A DNA stretch of 13,706 nt from JBBDWJ01 sp040902925 (GTDB lineage: Bacteria; Acidobacteriota; Terriglobia; Bryobacterales; UBA6623): the NCBI GenBank assembly GCA_040902925.1, contig JBBDWJ010000303.1, positions 1 through 13,706 on the forward strand, given 5' to 3'. Below, in pieces: positions 1 through 7,185 of the stretch (the first letter of the stretch is position 1; every line of letters starts with the position of its first letter). The notes below the pieces were generated by a model. The model saw only the letters and a program-made list of their open reading frames with translations. It was not told where the DNA came from and did no database searches. Position numbers and translations under genes: made by a program.

Positions 1-1115
1 ACCAATGCCGCAGGAGTTCGGAGATCGAGACGCTGTACGGAGCCCGCGGCGGCATCCGTGGTGTCGTCGACGAAGATTTTTGGGATCTATCCCAGCAAGA
101 CCCGTCGCGAATCGAACAGATCAGCCGCACACCGGGCTCGGCGCTGGGTTCCTCGCGCGAGCATCTCAGCGACGACGAACGGGTTTTTGCCATTTTTGAG
201 GCGCACAACGTCCGCTACTTTTTCTACAACGGCGGCAACGGCTCGATGCATACGGCGCAACGTCTGGCGACGCTCGCCACGGCCAGGGGCTACGAGCTGC
301 GAGTCATCGGGCTGCCAAAAACCATCGACAACGATCTGCCGGAAACCGACCACTGCCCGGGCTATGGCTCGGCGGCCCGCTTCGTCGCCTGCGCGCTGCG
401 CGACATCGGAGCCGATAACCGCTCTTTGCCGAGCCCGATTGAAGTCGTCGAAGTCATGGGCCGTGATGCGGGCTGGCTGGTGGCGGCTAGCGCTCTCGCG
501 CGCCATGACGCGGGCGATGCTCCGCATTTGATCTACTGCCCGGAACGCAGACTTCCCCGCGAACAACTGCTCGAAGACGTGGACGCCGTCTATAGGAAGC
601 TGGGCCGCGTTGTGATCGCGATCTGCGAGGGGCAGCTCGACGAGAACGGCGACCCTTTCGGCGCTGATCTTGCCGAAGCTCACAGTTTCGGATACCGCAT
701 GACGAGCAATCTCAGCCATGCCGTCGCGGAGTTTCTCAATCAGAAGCTCAAGCTTCGCACGCGCAGCTCGAAGCCCCGGATTCTGGGACGTTCCAGCACG
801 GCGTTTCTTTCCGAGACCGACCGGCTGGAGGCCTACGAATGCGGGCGCGCCGCGGTGCGGGCCGCCGTTGCGGGCGAGAACGGCAAGATGGTCACGCTGT
901 TGCGCGAACCTGGCGAATCGTATCGCGTGACGACCGGGCTTGTTGCTCTCGAAAAGGTCGCCGGTGTGACCAGGCTGTTCCCGAGCGATTGGATTCACCC
1001 GGCGGGCAACGACGTGACCGCCGAGTTTGTCGAGTACGTGAAACCGCTGGCTGGCGCCGTCGAACCACATGCCCGGTTGCGCGATGTGTTTGTGGAGAAG
1101 CGCGCCGCCCGGTGA
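1..1115 (+). CDS. pfkA: 6-phosphofructokinase (PFKA family), 5' end missing
   Basis: Phosphorylates fructose 6-phosphate at C1 in cytoplasmic glycolysis, using ATP or pyrophosphate. The frame (first full codon at 3, stop TGA 1113-1115) is open to the left edge, so about 370 residues are visible and the N-terminal nucleotide-binding glycine loop lies outside. Motifs, numbered from the first full codon: GGNGSMHTA (77-84), catalytic PKTIDND (105-111), MGRDAGW (152-158), the EGQ acid near 209, and a C-terminal TDRLEAYECG...MVTLLR block. Lys106 in PKTIDND is typical of pyrophosphate-dependent and trypanosome/plant-like enzymes. The Asp that normally follows Asn in the GGNDSMDT signature is Gly here, which resembles ATP enzymes. 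The phospho-donor is therefore uncertain. The family call is firm. It converges on the next gene with only about 33 bp between. Confidence 0.93.
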   Translation, partial: QCRRSSEIETLYGARGGIRGVVDEDFWDLSQQDPSRIEQISRTPGSALGSSREHLSDDERVFAIFEAHNVRYFFYNGGNGSMHTAQRLATLATARGYELRVIGLPKTIDNDLPETDHCPGYGSAARFVACALRDIGADNRSLPSPIEVVEVMGRDAGWLVAASALARHDAGDAPHLIYCPERRLPREQLLEDVDAVYRKLGRVVIAICEGQLDENGDPFGADLAEAHSFGYRMTSNLSHAVAEFLNQKLKLRTRSSKPRILGRSSTAFLSETDRLEAYECGRAAVRAAVAGENGKMVTLLREPGESYRVTTGLVALEKVAGVTRLFPSDWIHPAGNDVTAEFVEYVKPLAGAVEPHARLRDVFVEKRAAR

Positions 1116-1148
1116 GAGATCTCCGGCCGATGATTTCGTTTTGGCGGG

Positions 1149-1703
1149 TTAAAACGTGATGCCGGTGAGAAACAGAAACTGATTGCGGTTCGAACGCAAA
1201 CCGTCGAGGCTCACGGCATCGTCGAATCGCCGGGTATAGCGCACTTCGGGAGTGATTCGAACCAAGGGAACTTTGACTTCAACGCCCGCACCGAGAACCA
1301 GACCCGCCACGGTCGATTTCGGCGTTGTGATATCGGTGATCTTGTTGAAGCTGCCGCCGCCAGCGATGAACGGCCGTACAGGTCCGATACCGGCGCGATA
1401 ACGAAGCATCAACGGGAAGTCCCACTGCCCGCCCCGCTGACGGCCCGAGCCGTCGTCGAGTTCATACTCCACCCGGCTGTAGAGCGCGTCGAAGGTTATT
1501 CCCAGGCTTAGCGGCAGGCGTACCTCGATTGTCGGGCCGGCGGTCCAGCGGTGAGGCACGTTGCGGAAGCGTAGCGCGCCGGGCACGGCCTCGAAGGCGT
1601 CGGAGAGCGGGACACCGCCACGCACTCCAACGGAAAGGCCTTGGCCCCAGACCGGCGCGGCTAACGCGGCCAGCACAGCCAAGCGGATCAGTGTGGTCTT
1701 CAT
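1149..1703 (-). CDS. Small outer-membrane beta-barrel protein
   Basis: About 184 residues. The likely start is ATG at 1703 (MKTTLIRLAVLAALAAPVWGQ), which gives a textbook signal peptide with basic n-region, hydrophobic core and cleavage near VWG/Q. An in-frame TTG at 1727 would only add eight polar residues and is less likely. The mature part alternates polar and hydrophobic residues as in beta strands (GLSVGVRGGVPL, TIEVRLPLSLGITFDALYSRVEYEL, LVLGAGVEVKVPLVRITPEVRYTRRF) and ends in ...LTGITF. A C-terminal Phe is the usual BAM recognition signature of outer-membrane barrels. Size suits an eight-stranded barrel of the OmpW/OmpX/'outer membrane beta-barrel' type. No strong Shine-Dalgarno is visible before the ATG. 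The precise role is unknown: the family includes adhesins, small pores and orphans. Confidence 0.8.
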   Translation of the reverse strand: MKTTLIRLAVLAALAAPVWGQGLSVGVRGGVPLSDAFEAVPGALRFRNVPHRWTAGPTIEVRLPLSLGITFDALYSRVEYELDDGSGRQRGGQWDFPLMLRYRAGIGPVRPFIAGGGSFNKITDITTPKSTVAGLVLGAGVEVKVPLVRITPEVRYTRRFDDAVSLDGLRSNRNQFLFLTGITF

Positions 1704-1908
1704 ATTGTTGGGGTGTATCGGGACCAAGACGTGCGGTTGGTTCCCAGCTTTAGTGTGTCGAACGCTATAGGCGAGTCAATCTTGTGCAGCCCTAACAACG
1801 TTGGACTTTGCACATGCCGGAAAGGTTTCACCCGGACGCGCAGAAGACCTTTGCCCGTCCGAAGGATAGGTATGGCCGAAGGAAGCGAGTAGACGCTACG
1901 TGCAGGCG

Positions 1909-3183
1909 TCAACGCAGCGTGTTCTCGAGAAAATCCGCGTGAAAACGGCCCCCGTTTGCATTGCTGGGCCAGCGATTCCAGATCTTCGAAGCGATATCGA
2001 TATCGCCGTCGCCGTCGATATCACCGACCTTTACATCGTGCCCGCCTAGTCCGGCGTCGAGAATGACCCGCTCTTCGAAACGAACGCCGGGCCCGCCCAG
2101 GTTCTCGAAGACAAACCAGCGCGGGCCGGCGCCGGCTGGCAGGATCGAATCGTCCTCCTGCTCGACCACGAGTGCATCGAGATCGCCGTCCTGGTCGAAG
2201 TCCGCTAACGCGAGAGAGTGAAACGAGCCCCGCGTGCCGGGCGCTTTGTTGGCCAGGAAGCGCACCTCAAAACGAGGCGGCTTCTGGCCATCGTTTTCGA
2301 GCCAGGCGGCGCCGGAGTTCTGCTGGTCGCCGTGAACCATGAACAGATCGTTGTCGCCATCGCCGTCGAGATCCGCGATCCAACTTCGCGAGGAGAGGCC
2401 CCACGGTCCGCGGCTGCCAAACGGCAGCGCGTGACGCTTCCAGTCGCGCCCTTCGCCAACGTTCTGATACCAGCGGTCGGTCAAAACAACGTCCGCGGCG
2501 CCATCGCCATCGAGATCCCCGACGCCGTTTGCCTGGATACCGCCGTGGATATCATCGTTCTCGTTCTTGACATCGAGGGTCACGGTCGTGCGCGGCCATT
2601 GCTGGTCGCTGTTAGGCGTTGCTGGAATTTCGTACCAGAAGCAGCCATCGCCGTCGCCCAGAACCACAACATCGAGTTTAGCGTCGCCATTCATGTCGGC
2701 GGTGACGATGTCGTGAATCTCCGCCTGGATCGTGTTGTCGTAGGCGTAGCGCGTGAACTCGCGCTGCCGCGGGTCTTGAGAGTTGCGATACCAGAAGGCG
2801 CCGATGATCAGATCCGTCCAGCCATCGCCATCGACGTCGATTGCGGCGGCTCCGAGTTGGCCGCCGGATACGGGTCCGAGAATGCGCCGCGTCCAGTTAT
2901 CGTGCCCTTGGTTCTCAAACCAATAAATCTTGTCATTGCGATTCAGAACAGCAAAATCCAGGTCGCCATCCTTGTCGAAGTCCGCCAAGGCGGGGGAGCC
3001 AAAGCCGTAGTCGTTGTCGCCGGGCAGCTCCTTGGCGATGAAATGATGTTTGAACTGGCCCGGCTTGATCTCGGCCCGCGCGGCCGAACACCAGATTGCC
3101 AGGCTTACGGCCGCAACGAGCAACAACTGGAATGTCTGACTCATGGATCGGGACTGCGAGCTTCTCGGCGCTTCGCCGGCCAT
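1909..3183 (-). CDS. Secreted FG-GAP/VCBS repeat beta-propeller protein
   Basis: Seven calcium-loop repeats of the form DxDxDGxxD are visible: DFDKDGDLD, DVDGDGWTD, DMNGDAKLD, DLDGDGAAD, DLDGDGDND, DFDQDGDLD and DIDGDGDID. They are spaced about 45-60 residues apart, the pattern of a seven-bladed FG-GAP (integrin-alpha-like) propeller. Each loop is followed by a hydrophobic strand, and WFEN/WYQN/WLEN motifs recur between blades. Two starts are plausible. ATG at 3183 overlaps the stop of the upstream amidohydrolase (TGATG) and supplies two arginines before the hydrophobic core. ATG at 3144 begins MSQTFQLLLVAAVSLAIW, a more compact signal peptide ending near ARA/E. I chose 3183 because of the coupling. 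The protein is exported; carbohydrate or protein binding is inferred from the fold, and no catalytic site is visible. Confidence 0.9.
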   Translation of the reverse strand: MAGEAPRSSQSRSMSQTFQLLLVAAVSLAIWCSAARAEIKPGQFKHHFIAKELPGDNDYGFGSPALADFDKDGDLDFAVLNRNDKIYWFENQGHDNWTRRILGPVSGGQLGAAAIDVDGDGWTDLIIGAFWYRNSQDPRQREFTRYAYDNTIQAEIHDIVTADMNGDAKLDVVVLGDGDGCFWYEIPATPNSDQQWPRTTVTLDVKNENDDIHGGIQANGVGDLDGDGAADVVLTDRWYQNVGEGRDWKRHALPFGSRGPWGLSSRSWIADLDGDGDNDLFMVHGDQQNSGAAWLENDGQKPPRFEVRFLANKAPGTRGSFHSLALADFDQDGDLDALVVEQEDDSILPAGAGPRWFVFENLGGPGVRFEERVILDAGLGGHDVKVGDIDGDGDIDIASKIWNRWPSNANGGRFHADFLENTLR

Positions 3184-4328
3184 CACAACGCTGGCTTCGT
3201 CCAGTTCAATAGCCGTTTCGCATTGCCGCGATAGACAGGTTCGAGTACATCCCGCGGCAGCCCGAGGCCGTAGAGCCGCCACCACGAAGGACCCTTGATG
3301 AATTCGTCACGCGTCTCCATTACGCGCCACCACAATCTCCACATCTCGGGGGTCAACTCTTGATCACTGCCGTAGAGAATGCGGTCCTTGTACTTGGTGA
3401 AAAACGGCGGAGCGCTGAACGGCTGCCGCCCGAACTCGTAAGCGCGCGCGGAGAGATCCACGTTGAGATTCGGGAAACGGTCGAGGATGCCGGCAAGTTG
3501 CGTGAAGTCGTGTCCCAGATTGGCGAAGTGCACGGCCACAAAAGTTGTTTTCGGGTGGCGCTCCAGCAAAGTTTGAAAGCGCGTAATCAACTCGCCGTGA
3601 GGCGGCACATCGAGGCCATGCTGATTGAAGCGCTGGAACTCGGGCGTGCGCTCCTGGTGCTCATCGTCGGGCTGCCAGGCCGAGGGGTGATCCGCGATAT
3701 GCAGATTCACCGGCATCTTCAGCTCGGCGCATTTTTGCCAGAACAAATCGAGGCGCCGGTCGTCGACATGCAGCCGCTTATCGCGCGGTAACAATGAACC
3801 GGGGTCGACCGTGCTTCCCGTGCCGAAGCCGCGGCCTTTGTCGGTCACCTCTCCCACGCCCCGGGCGCCGGCGCGATAGCAGCGTTCCAGCTCCGCGGCT
3901 ACTTTTTGCGGGAAGTCAGGAGCCTCCAGATCGTGGCTGCGCGTGTCCATGCCGCAATACAATATGAAGCGGCCCGGATACGGCTTCAAGAACAGCTCGA
4001 CCAGTTTGTCGAACCGCTCTCCGGTGGCGCCGGTGAGCAGAACCGCAACCTCGACGCCGACCTCGTCCATCGTCTTGACCATCTCGGCCACGTCCTGCGG
4101 CGTGCGGGCCGATGGGTGCACGTGCACGTCGATGACCGGAAACGCGGCCTTGGCGGGGTGATGTTCAGGAATCACCAGATTGGAATTGGGGTCGAAGTCC
4201 TTCAGCAGGACCTTATTCATCGGGCCGTCGTAAACAGCCTGAGCCTGCGCCTCAACCTGCCAGAACGTAAAAACCGCCAGCGCCGAAAGCGCCAAAAGAC
4301 TGGACTGAATGATCAACGACTTGCGCAT
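3183..4328 (-). CDS. Secreted amidohydrolase (amidohydrolase-2 / ACMSD-like TIM barrel)
   Basis: A 381-residue metal-dependent hydrolase or decarboxylase-type protein. An N-terminal signal peptide (about residues 1-30, MRKSLIIQSS...QAQA) sends it out of the cytoplasm. Expected metal and catalytic positions are present: HxH in VIDVHVHPS (His69, His71), His210 in NLHIADH, His267 and His273 in VHFANLGHD, and Asp322 in LYGSD. These match the amidohydrolase_2 superfamily, whose members hydrolyse or decarboxylate aromatic and cyclic substrates. The long insertion HPSAWQPDDEHQERTPEF resembles an exported subfamily I associate with Planctomycetes and Acidobacteria. Start ATG 4328 is supported by a purine-rich GAGGGAGAG ribosome-binding site about 4 nt upstream. 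It is the first gene of a two-gene operon with the FG-GAP protein. The substrate cannot be told from sequence. Confidence 0.9.
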   Translation of the reverse strand: MRKSLIIQSSLLALSALAVFTFWQVEAQAQAVYDGPMNKVLLKDFDPNSNLVIPEHHPAKAAFPVIDVHVHPSARTPQDVAEMVKTMDEVGVEVAVLLTGATGERFDKLVELFLKPYPGRFILYCGMDTRSHDLEAPDFPQKVAAELERCYRAGARGVGEVTDKGRGFGTGSTVDPGSLLPRDKRLHVDDRRLDLFWQKCAELKMPVNLHIADHPSAWQPDDEHQERTPEFQRFNQHGLDVPPHGELITRFQTLLERHPKTTFVAVHFANLGHDFTQLAGILDRFPNLNVDLSARAYEFGRQPFSAPPFFTKYKDRILYGSDQELTPEMWRLWWRVMETRDEFIKGPSWWRLYGLGLPRDVLEPVYRGNAKRLLNWTKPAL

Positions 4329-4357
4329 TGTCTCTCCCTCGATCCTCTAACGTGCCG

Positions 4358-4389
4358 ATTGTAGCGCAGAAGCTGGACGAGAGCCGCAA
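4358..4389 (-). promoter_or_regulatory. Candidate promoter of the amidohydrolase operon
   Basis: On the minus strand TACAAT (4363-4358) is a close match to a sigma-70 -10 box, and lies about 30 nt before the ATG at 4328. The only -35-like hexamer is TTGCGG (4389-4384), with a 20-nt spacer that is longer than ideal. Predicted leader is about 23 nt and includes the ribosome-binding site. The evidence is position and -10 quality only. Confidence 0.3.
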
Positions 4390-4718
4390 GCAGACGCGAA
4401 CAACGCGAACAATGGCTCCCAATCGAGGGCAGCTAGCGATGGCAATCCTAGCAGTGTCCAGTGTCACTTACTTGGCCTGAAGCTACCCCAGCGGTGCTAC
4501 CCTGAAGTGAGCCTTGCGGTGCGGCGCGCGACGCGAGTTCACTGGCTCCGCGCTCCCTGCGCGGGGTGAGCCGCTACGAGTTTCCAACCCGGCCGCTGTT
4601 TCGCTGGAGCATCGAGCAGTCAGCGCGCCATCTGCCATGGCCCCGCAAGAGAGAGTCGCGAACCTTCGGGTGCAGGCCGCTTGTAACGCAATGGCCATCT
4701 CATGTATCTAAACTTACG

Positions 4719-4746
4719 TTGGGTTTTTTACTGCTAACCCGATACA
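4719..4746 (+). promoter_or_regulatory. Candidate sigma-70-type promoter of the PEGA gene
   Basis: TTGGGT (4719-4724), a 16-nt spacer, then GATACA (4741-4746). The hexamers are moderate matches to -35 and -10 consensus, in an AT-richer patch of an otherwise GC-rich gap and about 60 nt upstream of the start codon. The spacer is bounded by an inverted pair GGGTT/AACCC (4721-4725 and 4736-4740), which could be an operator or chance. Confidence 0.35.
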
Positions 4747-4807
4747 GTCCGCTGCATCAAAAAGCGAGAGCATCGCTACTGCAAATCACAAAGGGAGGAC
4801 ACACTGA

Positions 4808-5383
4808 ATGCGAAAGCGCGCATTGGTTCGTTTCTGGCCGTTGGCCATGATCGCAGTGCTGGCCGTCGCCGGCGCCGCCTCGCTACAGGCACAAGGAAAA
4901 GAAGGGTTCCTGCGGACCCGAATCAGCCCCCGCGAAGCCGGCGTCTTCGTCGATGGAAAATATCAGGGAACCGCCGCCATGTTTGGCCACCGCGAGCGCT
5001 TGATCAAGCTCTCGCCCGGCACGCACGTTGTCGAGATCAAGGATCCCCGCTACAAGACGCTCAAAGTGGACGCCAAGATCGAGTCGGGTTTGACGGTGAC
5101 GGTTCGCCACTACTTGGAGCCGTTGAACTACAAAACCGAAGGGCCGTTGGGTGAGCTGACGACCGACGGTTTTGGCAACGCGGCCATCTACATTGATGGT
5201 GCATATCACGCCAATGCGCTGGAGTTGCAAAATCCGGCCTACTCGCTGTTGCTCAAAGCCGGCGACTACGACCTGAAGATCGAGCCCGTCGACGGTGAAG
5301 TGGTGCGCGAAGAAAAAATCACCATCAAGGCCGACGAGACGCTTGTCATTTACAAAGGCGGCGGAACCGCTACGCGGAAGTAA
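4808..5383 (+). CDS. Secreted PEGA-domain protein
   Basis: 191 residues. ATG 4808 is preceded by GGGAGGA at a suitable distance. The signal peptide is MRKRALVRFWPLAMIAVLAVAGAASLQAQ, with cleavage expected near residue 29. The mature protein has two related beta-rich halves. Residues about 35-103 (RTRISPREAGVFVDGKYQGTA...LSPGTHVVEIKDPRYKTLKVDAKIESG) are a clear PEGA domain. Residues about 115-182 (AAIYIDGAYHANA...LLKAGDYDLKIEP...ITIKADET) look like a diverged second copy. PEGA domains are found in surface-layer and envelope proteins and are thought to bind other surface components; no enzymatic residues are apparent. It stands alone, with large gaps on both sides. An envelope structural or adaptor role is inferred. 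Confidence 0.85.
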   Translation: MRKRALVRFWPLAMIAVLAVAGAASLQAQGKEGFLRTRISPREAGVFVDGKYQGTAAMFGHRERLIKLSPGTHVVEIKDPRYKTLKVDAKIESGLTVTVRHYLEPLNYKTEGPLGELTTDGFGNAAIYIDGAYHANALELQNPAYSLLLKAGDYDLKIEPVDGEVVREEKITIKADETLVIYKGGGTATRK

Positions 5384-5425
5384 ACGCCGCTGCGGGCGCG
5401 AAGTGCAGCAGGCTTGAAGGCAAAC

Positions 5426-5465
5426 GGCTTGGCCTGTCGCTCTTGCCGGAGCGTCAGGCCGAGCC
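5426..5465. repeat. Large near-perfect hairpin downstream of the PEGA gene
   Basis: Arms GGCTTGGCCTGTCGCTC (5426-5442) and GAGCGTCAGGCCGAGCC (5449-5465) surround the loop TTGCCG. Of 17 positions, 15 are Watson-Crick pairs, one can form G-U, and one is a T-T mismatch. It begins 42 bp after the PEGA stop codon. There is no T-run after either arm, so it is not a standard intrinsic terminator. It may act as a factor-dependent terminator, a 3'-end stabiliser, or a copy of an interspersed palindromic repeat. Confidence 0.7.
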
Positions 5466-5500
5466 TGTCTGTAAGGGATTCCCGGCGCCGCGATTTGGAT

Positions 5501-5559
5501 GGGGAGCCTCGGCTCGTCCCCGGAGGGCCGGGGCGCGAAGCCGGGATGACAAGCTTCGC
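5501..5559. repeat. Cluster of three adjacent short palindromes
   Basis: Three inverted repeats overlap or abut: GGGG...CCCC around AGCC-TC-GGCT (5501-5521); CCCCGG-AGGG-CCGGGG (5518-5533); and GCGAAGC (5535-5541) with GCTTCGC (5553-5559), loop 11 nt. The first two share the CCCC block, so they are alternative folds. The arrangement resembles REP-like intergenic elements. Other copies outside this window would be needed to call it a repeat family. Confidence 0.45.
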
Positions 5560-5698
5560 CGAACAGAATCGGTGGCCGCGTTACTTCGGCTCTTGTACGC
5601 CGGACCAGCGCGTAAGCGACATTCCCACAGCCAACCAACGGTACAATTCAAAGTTACTATCGACTCATCGTTTGCGATCGAGCTGGAGGGAAGAGTCC

Positions 5699-6448
5699 GT
5701 GCAGAAAGTTGCCATGGTTACGGGAGCGGGAAGCGGCGTCGGGCGGCAGTGCGCGCTGGCGTTGTCGCGGGAGGGCTACGCGCTGGTGCTGGTGGGGCGG
5801 CGGCGCGAGCGCCTCGAAGATACAGCCGGGTAGCTTGACCCCGGCGGGCCCGCCCCGCTGATTGCCGCCGCTGATGTTGGAGATCCGGAGGCGGTGCGGA
5901 AATTGTTCGGCGAGATCGAGCAGCGCTTCGGCCGCCTCGACGTGTTGTTCAACAACGCCGGCATCGGCGCACCAGCCGTGCCGCTCGAAGATCTCACCTA
6001 CGAGCAATGGAAGGCGGTTGTCGATGTCAATCTAACGGGCGCGTTTCTTTGCACGCAGCAGGCGTTCAAGCTGATGAAGACTCAAAAACCGCATGGCGGC
6101 CGAATCATCAACAACGGTTCGGTCTCGGCCCAGACGCCGCGTCCGCGCTCGGCTCCCTATACAGCGACGAAACACGCCATCACGGGCCTGACGAAATCCA
6201 CTGCGCTCGACGGCCGCCCGTTCGATATCGCTTGCGGCCAGATCGATATCGGCAACGCGGCTACCGATCTCACCGCGCGAATGAAAAACGGCGTGCCGCA
6301 GGCGAACGGCACAGACGCGCCCGAGCCGACGATAGACCCGGAGCACATCGCGCGCGCCGTGGCGTACATGGCCAGCTTGCCACTCGAGGCCAACGTTCTG
6401 ACGATTACCGTGATGGCGACGCAGATGCCTTTAGTGGGGCGAGGTTGA
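5699..6448 (+). pseudogene. Short-chain dehydrogenase/reductase interrupted by an in-frame TAG
   Basis: A classical SDR of 249 codons with one nonsense codon, TAG at 5831-5833 (codon 45). Reading through it in the same frame continues as LDPGGPAPLIAAADVGDPEAVRKLF with no frameshift. Start GTG 5699 follows GGAGGG with an 8-nt spacer. Family features are otherwise complete: TGAGSGVG dinucleotide loop (8-15), ADV after strand 4 (58-60), NNAG (86-89), and catalytic Ser (NNGSVS, about 141-143), Tyr154 and Lys158 (YTATK). Such enzymes reduce or oxidise alcohols and carbonyls with NAD(P). Arginines after strand 2 (GRRRER) hint at NADP, an inference. As written, only a 44-residue stub or a re-initiated fragment starting from an internal codon (for example GTG at 5894) could be made. 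A recent mutation or a base-call error explains this better than old decay. Confidence 0.85.
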
Positions 6449-6459
6449 GTTCTGACGAG

Positions 6460-7185
6460 CTAGGCGGCGGGCGGGCTGAACAACGCGTCAGCCAGCCGCA
6501 GGGTTGTGCTGCGGATGAGCTGCTCCCACAAGTCTTCAGGCCGCGCGGCGAAAACCGTCGCTGAAGTTGACGGCAGGATGTACCAGGCATTTGCCTCGAC
6601 TTCGGCCTCGAGTTGTCCTGCTGCCCAACCGGCGTATCCGGAGTAGACGCGAAACGGAGCGTTTTGACGCGCGGTCTCTTTCGCGAGCCTCCGCAGCAGA
6701 TCGGCGCTGCTGCTGAGATAGACGTCCCCAAAGATCAGATGGGAAGCCTCGGGCGGTTTCAACGAGCGGACGAGCAGGAGAAACTCGGATCGCTCGACCG
6801 GGCCGCCTTCGAAGATCGGGTCATCGCGCTGCTCGATGCTCTCGAGGCGTGACAACAACTCCGAAAGTTTTACGCGCGTGGGGCGATTCAAGATGATACC
6901 CATGGCGCCTTCCTCGTTGTACTCGGTGAGCAGGACAACGGTCTCAGCGAAGTTCGAATCGCCAAGCTCCGGTACGGCGACCAGGATTTTGCCTTTGGCC
7001 AAGCGAGCGCCGGAGTTGATTTGTGCGAGCCGGAAAAACGATGGGGCCATCGCGCTGGTTTGTGTGTCCGCGCGCCGATGTTCGCGAGTTGTTTGAGAGG
7101 CGGATGATTCGATGAGCATCCATCCCACGGCGAGCAGTACTGCGGCCCCGATGCGGCAGCGGCGCGGGTAGAGACAGGCAGGCAC
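6460..7185 (-). CDS. yqgE: YqgE/AlgH family protein with a signal peptide
   Basis: Residues about 60-236 are the full YqgE/AlgH (DUF179) domain: AKGKILVAVPELGDSNFAETVVLL, EEGAMGIILNRP, GGPV (127-130), HLIFGDVYLSS and YSGYAGWAAGQLEAEV. The biochemical role of the family is not settled; it was linked to alginate regulation in Pseudomonas. Most known members lack a leader. Here about 55 extra residues precede the domain, beginning MPACLYPRRCRIGAAVLLAVGWMLIESSAS, an n-region with three arginines plus a hydrophobic core. The start is GTG 7185, supported by AGGA seven nt upstream. The internal ATG at 7050 lacks a ribosome-binding site. It converges on the SDR gene with 11 bp between, and lies 190 bp downstream of the esterase fusion on the same strand, so co-transcription is possible but unproven. 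Confidence 0.9.
   Translation of the reverse strand: MPACLYPRRCRIGAAVLLAVGWMLIESSASQTTREHRRADTQTSAMAPSFFRLAQINSGARLAKGKILVAVPELGDSNFAETVVLLTEYNEEGAMGIILNRPTRVKLSELLSRLESIEQRDDPIFEGGPVERSEFLLLVRSLKPPEASHLIFGDVYLSSSADLLRRLAKETARQNAPFRVYSGYAGWAAGQLEAEVEANAWYILPSTSATVFAARPEDLWEQLIRSTTLRLADALFSPPAA

Larger units (their letters stand above)
4329..4807. other. Divergent intergenic region, no gene found
   Basis: A 479-bp gap between the divergent amidohydrolase and PEGA genes. Short open frames exist on both strands but none resembles a protein or has a good start context. It holds the two candidate promoters listed separately and one GC-rich hairpin at 4548-4564 (CCGCGC, loop TCCCT, GCGCGG) flanked by outer GGCT/AGCC arms. 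A near-direct repeat, AGTGTCC/AGTGTCA, lies at 4454-4467. The length would suit regulation of both flanking genes, but no recognised operator or riboswitch is visible. Confidence 0.5.
5384..5698. other. Intergenic region dominated by palindromes
   Basis: A 315-bp gap between the PEGA gene and the broken SDR gene. No coding signal is seen. From 5426 to 5559 it is packed with inverted repeats, described separately. The final stretch, about 5640-5690, is AT-richer and leads into a GGAGGG ribosome-binding site at 5685-5690 for the GTG start at 5699, so a promoter probably lies there, but no convincing -35/-10 pair was found. Confidence 0.5.

Noticed and set aside
87..1070. A 327-codon open frame on the minus strand across the phosphofructokinase gene
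   Set aside because: It is antisense to a gene with clear family motifs, its translation shows no recognisable domain, and it arises from GC-rich codon usage.
1704..1908. A possible short gene on the minus strand between the barrel and FG-GAP genes
   Set aside because: About 70 codons with no recognisable motif, low-complexity or membrane pattern; it reads into the barrel gene's start. I treat the gap as non-coding.
2218..3234. A 338-codon open frame on the plus strand across the FG-GAP gene
   Set aside because: Its repetitive AIAIEIP/DVD-type translation is the complement of the DxDxDG repeats; it has no independent start context.
4566..4850. An open frame in the gap before the PEGA gene
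   Set aside because: It overlaps the candidate promoter and the start of the PEGA gene in another frame, and its composition is not protein-like.
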